Origin: an uncultured Flavobacteriaceae bacterium
GTDB lineage: Bacteria > Bacteroidota > Bacteroidia > Flavobacteriales > Flavobacteriaceae
Assembly (NCBI GenBank): GCA_947311815.1
Contig: CAMZMA010000250.1
Coordinates: 1 to 32,456 of the forward strand
Reading direction: 5' to 3'
Length of the DNA: 32,456 nt
The notes under the pieces are model-generated. The model was not told where the DNA came from and made no database searches. It was given only the letters and a program-made list of their open reading frames with translations. Of the stretch, positions 17,300 through 24,773 are shown in pieces. Every line of letters starts with the position of its first letter. Within the stretch, counting starts at the first letter, position 1. The position numbers were made by a program, and so were the translations under genes.

Positions 17300-19414
17300 T
17301 TACTCCAAAAATCCTTTTTTTCTTAACAAAGGGGTAATTTCTGGTGCTTTTCCTCTAAAGGTTTTGTACAAATCCATTCCTGGTTTAGAACCTCCAAGAC
17401 TTAACATTTTTCTGTATTTTTTAGCTGTTGCAGCATCAAAAATACTTCCTGCATCTTTAAATGTTTGAAACGCATCGGCATCTAATACTTCAGACCATAA
17501 ATAGCTGTAATATCCTGCTGAATATCCGCCAGAAAAAATATGAGCAAAATACGTGCTTCTATAACGTGGAATGATTTCTTCTATCAATCCTAAATCTTTC
17601 ATGGCAGCTGCTTCAAATTTAGTAGCTTCTCTTTGTTTTGCATCCGTTAAAGTATGCCATTTCATATCTAAATAAGCGGCTGCCATATATTCTACCGTTC
17701 TAAATCCGCCATTAAACGAATTGGCTGCTTTCATTTTTTTAATCATACTTTCAGGAATCACTTCGCCTGTTTTGTAATGTTTGGCAAACAATCGTAACAC
17801 TTCGGGTTCGCTAAACCAATTTTCCATCACCTGACTAGGAAATTCTACAAAATCTCTTGGCACATTTGTACCTGATAACGATTGGTATTTTACGTTTGAA
17901 AACAAACCGTGTAATGCGTGCCCAAACTCATGAAACAAGGTTTCTGCTTCTCCAAAAGACAATAAAGACGGACTGTCTTTTGTTGGTGCAGGAAAATTAA
18001 AATTATTGGTTACAATAGGCGTTACCATTTTAGACACATTCGATTGGCTACGTAAAGCATTCATCCACGCGCCGCCTCTTTTGCTTTCTCTAGCAAAAAA
18101 ATCCATATAAATAACTCCTAAATGAGAACCATCTGCTTCTAAAACTTCAAAAACTTGTTGGTCTTTGTGCCAAGTAGGAATGTCTTTTCGCTCTTTAAAT
18201 GTAAGTCCGAATAATTTTTTTGCCAATACAAAAACACCATTTCTTACCGCTGTAAATTCAAAATACGGACGTGTTTTGTCTTCATCAAAAGCATATCGTT
18301 CTTTACGAACTTTTTCTACATAATGCCGCCAATCGCTCCCAGAAAACACTCCTTTTACGCCTTCTGATTTCATTTTTTTAGACAAGGCTGTACGTTCTTT
18401 TTTCGCCATATTTAAAGCGGGAGTCCATAATTTATCTAAAAAAGCAAACACATTTGCTGGTTTTTCTGCCATATTGTTAGACAATACATAATCTGCATGT
18501 GTTTTAAAGCCCAATAAATTCGCTTTTTCTACACGTAAAGATGCCATTTCTTGCAAGATTGCTTTGTTGTCTTTGTCATTATTGTTATCGCCTCTTTTTG
18601 CGTAACCATCAAACAAAATTTTACGTGCTTTTCGGTTAGGTGATGCTTGTAAAAACGGATTGATACTCGGTCTTTGTAAAGTAAACGACCAACCTTCTTT
18701 ATGCTTTCTTTTTTGTGCTTCTTTTGCTGCCAAAGCCACCAAACTTTCTGGTAAGTTTCCTAAATCGGCTTTGTTTGTTGTGTGGTATTCAAATGAATTG
18801 GTTTCATCTAACAAATTGTCGCCAAATTTTTGTGATAGCGTTGCTATACGGGCATTAATTTCTTTTAATCGCTCTTTTGATTTTCCTTCTAAATTGGCTC
18901 CAGAGCGCACAAAATTCTTATACGTTTCGTCTAACAATCTACTTTCTTCTGATGATAATTGCAACTTATCTTTTTGATTATAAACCGATTTAATTTTTTG
19001 AAAAAGCTTTTTGTTTAAGCGAATTTTATCGCTATGTGCTGCCAATTTTGGTGCTAATTTTTTAGCAGTAGCTTTTAACACATCATCAGTATTTGCTCCT
19101 TGAACAGCGTAAAAAACCCGACTTACATTTCCTAAAATAGACCCGCTTATTTCTAATGCTTCTATGGTGTTTTTAAAGGTTGGCTTTTCTTTATTTTGTA
19201 TAATGGCATCAATTTCTTTATCATGTGTTGTTAAAGCTGTTTCAAAAGCAGGTGCATAATCTTCGCTTTTAATTTTATCGAAAGGTGGTACTCCAAACGG
19301 AGTATTCCATTCTGTTAATAAAGGATTTGTTGTCATTTTGGTTGTTTTTTTATCTTTTGTGCATGATGTAAATACAAAAATACTTGCAAAAAGAAAGAGA
19401 ACTGTTGATTTCAT
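17300..19414 (-). CDS. dcp: M3 family metallopeptidase (peptidyl-dipeptidase Dcp-like lipoprotein)
   Basis: Lipobox FVFTSC; LFHEFGHALHGLFS zinc motif; AAYLDMKWHTL; HIFSGGYSAGYYSYLWSEVLDADAF. Confidence 0.94.
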   Translation of the reverse strand: MKSTVLFLFASIFVFTSCTKDKKTTKMTTNPLLTEWNTPFGVPPFDKIKSEDYAPAFETALTTHDKEIDAIIQNKEKPTFKNTIEALEISGSILGNVSRVFYAVQGANTDDVLKATAKKLAPKLAAHSDKIRLNKKLFQKIKSVYNQKDKLQLSSEESRLLDETYKNFVRSGANLEGKSKERLKEINARIATLSQKFGDNLLDETNSFEYHTTNKADLGNLPESLVALAAKEAQKRKHKEGWSFTLQRPSINPFLQASPNRKARKILFDGYAKRGDNNNDKDNKAILQEMASLRVEKANLLGFKTHADYVLSNNMAEKPANVFAFLDKLWTPALNMAKKERTALSKKMKSEGVKGVFSGSDWRHYVEKVRKERYAFDEDKTRPYFEFTAVRNGVFVLAKKLFGLTFKERKDIPTWHKDQQVFEVLEADGSHLGVIYMDFFARESKRGGAWMNALRSQSNVSKMVTPIVTNNFNFPAPTKDSPSLLSFGEAETLFHEFGHALHGLFSNVKYQSLSGTNVPRDFVEFPSQVMENWFSEPEVLRLFAKHYKTGEVIPESMIKKMKAANSFNGGFRTVEYMAAAYLDMKWHTLTDAKQREATKFEAAAMKDLGLIEEIIPRYRSTYFAHIFSGGYSAGYYSYLWSEVLDADAFQTFKDAGSIFDAATAKKYRKMLSLGGSKPGMDLYKTFRGKAPEITPLLRKKGFLE

Positions 19415-19442
19415 TTCTATTGAGTTTTAGAAAGCTAAAGAT

Positions 19443-19471
19443 AGTTATTTTCTTTGAGAAAGAAAATAACT
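19443..19471. repeat. perfect 13-bp inverted repeat upstream of the M3 peptidase
   Basis: AGTTATTTTCTTT-gag-AAAGAAAATAACT, starting 29 bp upstream of the M3 peptidase start codon. Confidence 0.85.
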
Positions 19472-19554
19472 TTAAAACTGTTATTAATAATTAACAGCAG
19501 TGTTCTCGATACTAATTTCACTCTTTTCAATGGTAAAACCCACTCAAACAGACA

Positions 19555-19614
19555 TAAAAAAACCTCACAGACTTTAATTTATCCGCCGTAGGAGGAAAAT
19601 CTGTGAGGTTTTTG
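19555..19614 (-). terminator. terminator of ahcY with a structured loop
   Basis: AAAAACCTCACAGA...TCTGTGAGGTTTTT stem; in the minus direction followed by a U tract; loop contains TCCGCCGTAGGAGGA. Confidence 0.85.
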
Positions 19615-19648
19615 TAAAAAGTTATGCAACTATTTCTTAATTAAGATT

Positions 19649-19670
19649 ACTTCGACTACGTTCAGTAACC
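19649..19670. repeat. dispersed hairpin repeat, copy 1 (TTACTTCGACTACGTTCAGTAA)
   Basis: Core ACTTCGAYTWCGYTCAGT shared with 21884-21905 and (reverse complement) 25609-25632. Confidence 0.8.
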
Positions 19671-19686
19671 GTTAAAAAAATAATTA

Positions 19687-21003
19687 CTAGTATCTATAAT
19701 GTTTTGGTTTATAAGGCCCATCTACCGTTACACCAATATATGATGCTTGGTCAGGACGTAACTCTGTCAGCTCGATACCAATTTTTTCTAAATGTAATTT
19801 TGCTACTTTTTCATCTAAATGTTTTGGCAACATATATACTTTATTTTCATATGCATCACGGTTTGTCCATAATTCAATTTGAGCCAATGTTTGGTTGGTA
19901 AACGAGTTACTCATTACAAAACTTGGATGACCCGTTGCGCATCCTAAGTTTACCAAACGACCTTCTGCTAAAATAATAATATCTTTTCCGTTAATTGTGT
20001 ATTTATCTACTTGTGGTTTGATTTCTACTTTGGTATCACCATAATTATCATTTAACCAAGCCATATCTATTTCGTTATCAAAATGACCGATATTACATAC
20101 AATTGCTTTGTCTTTTAGAGCTTCGAAATGATGAGATTGAACGATGTCTTTATTACCAGTTGTTGTAATTACAATATCTGTATTACCAATCACTGTTTCT
20201 AATTTTTTTACTTCAAATCCGTCCATTGCTGCTTGTAAGGCACAAATTGGGTCGATTTCTGTAACGGTTACAATAGCACCTGCTCCTTGAAAAGAAGCTG
20301 CTGTACCTTTACCAACATCGCCATAACCACAAACGGTTACTCGTTTTCCTGCAATCATTAAATCGGTTGCTCTTTTTATTGCATCTACGGCAGATTCTCT
20401 ACATCCGTATTTGTTGTCAAATTTAGATTTGGTTACCGAATCATTTACATTAATTGCTGGCATAGGTAAAGTTCCTGCTTTTACTCGATCATATAAACGA
20501 TGAACTCCAGTGGTAGTTTCTTCACTTAATCCGTTAATTCCTGCTGCCAATTCTGGATATCTATCTAACACCATGTTGGTTAAATCGCCACCATCATCTA
20601 AAATTAAATTCAATGGTTTTTTATCTTCTCCAAAAAATAAAGTTTGCTCTATACACCAATCAAATTCTTCTTCGTTCATTCCTTTCCACGCATACACAGG
20701 CACTCCTGTTGCTGCAATGGCTGCGGCTGCTTGATCTTGCGTAGAAAAAATATTACAAGAACTCCAAGTAACATCTGCACCTAAAGCGGTTAAGGTTTCA
20801 ATTAAAACAGCGGTTTGAATGGTCATATGCAAACATCCTGCTATTCTTGCTCCTTTTAAAGGTTGCTCATCTTTATATTCTTCTCTTAAAGACATTAAAC
20901 CTGGCATTTCTGCTTCTGCTAATTCAATTTCTTTTCTCCCCCATGCCGCTAAAGAAATGTCTTTAACTTTGAAAGGTACATACGTTGCTGTATTTGTACT
21001 CAT
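19687..21003 (-). CDS. ahcY: adenosylhomocysteinase
   Basis: [54 protein letters not shown]-terminal [11 protein letters not shown]. Confidence 0.98.
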   Translation of the reverse strand: MSTNTATYVPFKVKDISLAAWGRKEIELAEAEMPGLMSLREEYKDEQPLKGARIAGCLHMTIQTAVLIETLTALGADVTWSSCNIFSTQDQAAAAIAATGVPVYAWKGMNEEEFDWCIEQTLFFGEDKKPLNLILDDGGDLTNMVLDRYPELAAGINGLSEETTTGVHRLYDRVKAGTLPMPAINVNDSVTKSKFDNKYGCRESAVDAIKRATDLMIAGKRVTVCGYGDVGKGTAASFQGAGAIVTVTEIDPICALQAAMDGFEVKKLETVIGNTDIVITTTGNKDIVQSHHFEALKDKAIVCNIGHFDNEIDMAWLNDNYGDTKVEIKPQVDKYTINGKDIIILAEGRLVNLGCATGHPSFVMSNSFTNQTLAQIELWTNRDAYENKVYMLPKHLDEKVAKLHLEKIGIELTELRPDQASYIGVTVDGPYKPKHYRY

Positions 21004-21040
21004 ATTTGTATATTTGTTATATTCTTAATTTTTAAGACTG

Positions 21041-21048
21041 CAAAGTTA
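21041..21048 (-). promoter_or_regulatory. candidate -7 element (TAACTTTG on minus) upstream of ahcY
   Basis: CAAAGTTA on + strand, 38 bp upstream of the ahcY ATG. Confidence 0.45.
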
Positions 21049-21067
21049 CAAAATACCTTTTAATTGT

Positions 21068-21697
21068 ATGCCTCTTTTTAAAACGATACGAACAAACAAA
21101 AGTACTAAAATACTGATTTGGAAGATTGAAGAATCTTTTAAAACACTTTCTGAGGATATTGTTTTGACCGATAAAAGCCAAAACCGTGTACAAAATATGA
21201 AATCTGAATTACACCAACGTGGATTTTTAAGTGTGCGTCACTTATTAAAAGAAGTAGGTTATACAGATGCTGATTTGATATATGATGAATATGGAAAGCC
21301 CCATTTAAAAGACGGAAAATACATTTCTATTACACATTCGTTTACTTTTTCGGGAATTATTATTTCTGATGATGAAACGCCTGTTGGTATTGATATTGAA
21401 AAACAACGCGATAAAATTGTAAAAATAGCTCATAAATTTACCCCTGTAGAAGAATACAAAACCATTGCAAATCATGATGCTTTGGTACGTAAACTCACAA
21501 TTGTTTGGGGCGCAAAAGAATCGCTTTATAAAATATTTGGAAAGAAAAAATTACGTTTTTTAGAACATATTTTTATTGATGATTTTTCTTTTGAGGATAA
21601 AAAAACCAAAGGAGAAATACGACATCATCATAAAATCACCTCTTTTGTTATTCATTTTTTAGAATTTGAAGGATTTACTTGTGTGTATGCTTTTTGA
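21068..21697 (+). CDS. 4'-phosphopantetheinyl transferase superfamily protein
   Basis: SITHSFTFSGIIISDDETPVGIDIEKQRDKI and WGAKESLYKIFGKK motifs. Confidence 0.9.
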   Translation: MPLFKTIRTNKSTKILIWKIEESFKTLSEDIVLTDKSQNRVQNMKSELHQRGFLSVRHLLKEVGYTDADLIYDEYGKPHLKDGKYISITHSFTFSGIIISDDETPVGIDIEKQRDKIVKIAHKFTPVEEYKTIANHDALVRKLTIVWGAKESLYKIFGKKKLRFLEHIFIDDFSFEDKKTKGEIRHHHKITSFVIHFLEFEGFTCVYAF

Positions 21698-21710
21698 GTA
21701 TAAAAGTAAA

Positions 21711-21731
21711 AAGTTTGAAAGTTTGAAAGTT
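21711..21731. repeat. short tandem repeat (AGTTTGAA)n
   Basis: agtttgaaagtttgaaagtt. Confidence 0.7.
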
Positions 21732-21883
21732 ATAAAATCAAAATTTACAAACGCTGCCAATTCAAGTAAATTTTACGATTAAAAAGAGTTAAATTTGTAT
21801 CGAAAATAAGAATTCTGACTTCTAAATTAGTTCTCGATACATTTTTTATCAAAAAATTACTCAAACTGACATTTTAAAATGCC

Positions 21884-21905
21884 GCACTTCGATTACGCTC
21901 AGTGC
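21884..21905. repeat. dispersed hairpin repeat, copy 2 (GCACTTCGATTACGCTCAGTGC)
   Basis: Same core as 19649-19670 and 25609-25632; terminal GCACT/AGTGC stem. Confidence 0.85.
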
Positions 21906-21924
21906 TTAAAATAAAAACACAAAT

Positions 21925-22689
21925 TTGAACATTTACCAAAACATACAATCATCCATAGAAAGAAGAGAAAAACTCTTAGCTGTTTTAATAGACCCTGAAA
22001 AGATAGATTTAAATACGATTGCTTCTTTTTTTAAAAAAGTACATCAATCCATCGCCACTCATATTTTTGTAGGTGGCAGCACAGATATTGATTTTTTAAC
22101 CGAAAAAACAGTGGTCGCTATTAAAAAAACCACCCATTTACCTGTATTACTTTTCCCTGGCGATGTACAGCAAATTACCTCAAAAGCAGACGGAATTCTT
22201 TTTTTAAGTTTGCTTTCTGGACGTAACCCTACTTATTTAATAGAACAACAAATACAAAGCGTTCCGTTTTTAAAAAACACCGATTTAGAAATTATTTCTA
22301 CAGGATATTTGCTAATTGATGGCGGTGTTAAAACAGCAGTACAAAACGTAAGTAACACCAAGCCAATTTTGCAAAAAAATAGTGAACTAATTGTAAACAC
22401 TGCTTTGGCAGGAGCGTTTTTAGGAAGTAAACTCATCTATTTAGAAGCTGGTAGTGGCGCAAAAACACCTGTAAAGAAAGAAATTATTAGTGTGGTAAAG
22501 AAAGAAATTAACATCCCGTTAATTGTAGGTGGCGGCATCCGTAGTAAAAAACAATTAGACGATGCATACAATTCTGGGGCAGATTTGGTGGTAATTGGTA
22601 CTGCTTTTGAGCAAAATGAAGATTTTTTTAATGAATTAAAAAAAGATAAAAGACCATTTCACTCAAAGACAAAAGATGAAAGACTTTAA
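21925..22689 (+). CDS. geranylgeranylglyceryl/heptaprenylglyceryl phosphate synthase (TTG start)
   Basis: LLAVLIDPEKID, FVGGSTDID, LPVLLFPGDVQQI, LEAGSGAKTPV, PLIVGGGIRSKKQLDDAYNSGADLVVIGTAFEQN. Confidence 0.94.
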   Translation: MNIYQNIQSSIERREKLLAVLIDPEKIDLNTIASFFKKVHQSIATHIFVGGSTDIDFLTEKTVVAIKKTTHLPVLLFPGDVQQITSKADGILFLSLLSGRNPTYLIEQQIQSVPFLKNTDLEIISTGYLLIDGGVKTAVQNVSNTKPILQKNSELIVNTALAGAFLGSKLIYLEAGSGAKTPVKKEIISVVKKEINIPLIVGGGIRSKKQLDDAYNSGADLVVIGTAFEQNEDFFNELKKDKRPFHSKTKDERL

Positions 22690-22730
22690 TTTCTAATAAA
22701 ACAGTATTTTTACCGCATATTTATAACCAA

Positions 22731-23468
22731 ATGAACACATTTATAGATTTTTTTTTAGAACCTTACAAAACTGCATCTACAATTAATATTCTTTTAGAAA
22801 TTGTTGCAGCAAGTTTAGGAATTGCAAGTGTTTTGTATGCCAAAAAAGAAAATGTATTGGTATTTCCTACAGGAATTATTAGCACAGGAATTTACATCTA
22901 CTTACTATCTCAATGGAATTTGTATGGCGATTTAATCATCAATATTTACTACACCATTATGAGTATTTATGGCTGGTATGTGTGGAGTAAAATACGTCCA
23001 TCTTCAAATTTATCTGATGGGAAGAAAGAAAAAAATGCACACATTCCTATTTCTAGAACCAACAAAAAGGAAAAAGGAATTGCCGCACTTATTTTTATTA
23101 CCGCATCGTTTTTTGTCATTTTTATTTACAGACATTACAATGTAATGCCAAATCATCTAGGTTTTACCGAAAGCATTCAATATGCTTATACAAATTTAAC
23201 ATCGGGCAGTTTAGAAAAATTTAGAATTGCTGTTCCGTTTTTAGACACCTTTACCACTGCGGCAGCTTTTGTAGCAATGTGGCTCATGGCCATTAAAAAA
23301 ATAGAAAACTGGAATTTTTGGATCATCACCAATATTGTTTCCATTCCGCTGTATTTTGTAAAAGGTTACGGTTTTACTGGTATTCAATACACTATTTTCT
23401 TAATTTTGGCAATTCAAGGATACAAACAATGGAAAAAAAGCTTAGACAAAACCCCATCAACCTTATAA
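22731..23468 (+). CDS. pnuC: PnuC-family vitamin-precursor transporter
   Basis: NILLEIVAASLGIASVLYAKKENVLVFPTGIISTGIYIYLLSQWNLYGDLIINIYYTIMSIYGWYVW. Confidence 0.9.
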   Translation: MNTFIDFFLEPYKTASTINILLEIVAASLGIASVLYAKKENVLVFPTGIISTGIYIYLLSQWNLYGDLIINIYYTIMSIYGWYVWSKIRPSSNLSDGKKEKNAHIPISRTNKKEKGIAALIFITASFFVIFIYRHYNVMPNHLGFTESIQYAYTNLTSGSLEKFRIAVPFLDTFTTAAAFVAMWLMAIKKIENWNFWIITNIVSIPLYFVKGYGFTGIQYTIFLILAIQGYKQWKKSLDKTPSTL

Positions 23469-24085
23469 AAATAGTTTTATTTGGCCCCGAAAGCACAGGT
23501 AAAACTACACTTTCTAATCAATTAGCACGCCATTATCATACGGTTTGGGCGCCCGAATTTGCACGAGAATATTTACAAGATAAATGGAACAACGAGCGTA
23601 AAACCTGCGAAGCTTCTGATTTAATTCCGATTGCAAAAGGACAAATGAAATTAGAAAATACATTGGCAAAAAAAGCCGATAAAATTCTTATTTGCGATAC
23701 CGATTTGTTAGAAACCAAAGTATATTCCGAAGAGTATTATGGCGGATTTGTAGATCCTTTTTTAGACAAAGCAGCCAATGAAAATACCTACGATTTATAC
23801 CTCTTAACTTATATTGACACCCCTTGGGAAGAAGACGATTTACGTGACAGACCTGAACTAAGAAAAGAAATGTTCAATGCTTTCGAAAAAGCATTAAAAA
23901 CACACAACAGACCGTATATTTTATTAAAAGGCGATAAAGAAACGCGCTTAAAAAAAGCAATAGCGGCTATCGATAAAATTATGGAAAAAAAAGAGAATTT
24001 ACACTCGTATTCAGATTCTTTACAAACCGATATTGACATGCATTTTTTACATCAAATGAATGACGATAGTCATGTGAGTTACTAA
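23429..24085 (+). CDS. NadR-like AAA ATPase/kinase (ribosylnicotinamide kinase-type domain)
   Basis: P-loop FGPESTGKTTLSNQLA, APEFAREYL, ICDTDLLETKVYSEEYYG, YIDTPWEEDDLRDRP. Start placed at ATG 23429, overlapping pnuC by 40 nt. Confidence 0.9.
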   Translation: MEKKLRQNPINLIKIVLFGPESTGKTTLSNQLARHYHTVWAPEFAREYLQDKWNNERKTCEASDLIPIAKGQMKLENTLAKKADKILICDTDLLETKVYSEEYYGGFVDPFLDKAANENTYDLYLLTYIDTPWEEDDLRDRPELRKEMFNAFEKALKTHNRPYILLKGDKETRLKKAIAAIDKIMEKKENLHSYSDSLQTDIDMHFLHQMNDDSHVSY

Positions 24086-24086
24086 A

Positions 24087-24491
24087 ATGAATACGCAAAA
24101 CCTCATTAAAGAACTAAATTTTAAAGCTATAAGGAGTTCTGGTGCTGGCGGACAACATGTAAATAAAGTCTCATCTAAAATTGAATTGTCTTTTGATATT
24201 ACCAATTCTAAAGAACTTTCAGACGAACAAAAAAAGTTGCTCTATAAAAATGTATCGACACGTTTAACCAAAGAGCATGTGCTTATTTTATTTGTTGATG
24301 AAAGTAGAAGTCAACACCGAAACAAAGAACTTGCCATCAAACGGTTTTTAACCCTTATAAAAAACGGACTTACAAAACCTAAAATTAGAAAAGCCACAAA
24401 ACCAAGTAAGGCATCTATTAAAAGAAAAGCAGAAAACAAACGCAAACAGGCACTAAAAAAACACTTGCGTAAAAAACCTAATTGGGAGTAA
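24087..24491 (+). CDS. arfB: ArfB/YaeJ-like peptidyl-tRNA hydrolase (class I RF-like GGQ domain)
   Basis: FKAIRSSGAGGQHVNKVSSKIEL, SRSQHRNKELAIKRF, basic Lys/Arg-rich C-terminus. Confidence 0.92.
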   Translation: MNTQNLIKELNFKAIRSSGAGGQHVNKVSSKIELSFDITNSKELSDEQKKLLYKNVSTRLTKEHVLILFVDESRSQHRNKELAIKRFLTLIKNGLTKPKIRKATKPSKASIKRKAENKRKQALKKHLRKKPNWE

Positions 24492-24530
24492 AAAAACCAC
24501 TTTTTGAATGGCTATTTCAAAAAAGCCCGT

Positions 24531-24538
24531 TACTTTTG
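24531..24538 (+). promoter_or_regulatory. candidate -7 element TACTTTTG upstream of the TPP riboswitch
   Basis: TAnnTTTG match a few bases before the aptamer, with an upstream TTG at 24504-24506. Confidence 0.5.
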
Positions 24539-24542
24539 CACC

Positions 24543-24671
24543 GTTCTCAATAAAGGGGTGCTTTTATTTAGTTGGTAGTTATTAGTCAATAGTAACTTTA
24601 AACTATTTTATCAACTAAAAAAGGCTGAGATCATACCCAAAGAACCTGGGCAGGTAATGCTGCCAAGGGAC
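24543..24671 (+). ncRNA. TPP riboswitch (THI element)
   Basis: Conserved GGGGTGC (24555-24561), GGCTGAGATCATACCC (24623-24638), GAACCTGGGCAGGTAATGCTGCC-AAGGGA; P1 GTTCT/GGGAC with wobbles. Confidence 0.95.
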
Positions 24672-24773
24672 ACACGCGTAGCGTGATTTGATTATTTATA
24701 CGCAGATTTTCTGCAAAAAAACAAGTATAACTAAGAATAATCACCTCTTTTTATTCGTTTTAATTTATTTAAA

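Noticed and set aside
18660-18977. + strand ORF of 105 aa inside the M3 peptidase
   Set aside because: Antisense to a confident conserved gene; no signal peptide or motif.
23318-23428. N-terminal extension of the NadR-like ORF (MDHHQYCFHSAVF...)
   Set aside because: Out-of-frame translation of pnuC; the homologous domain begins shortly after the ATG at 23429.
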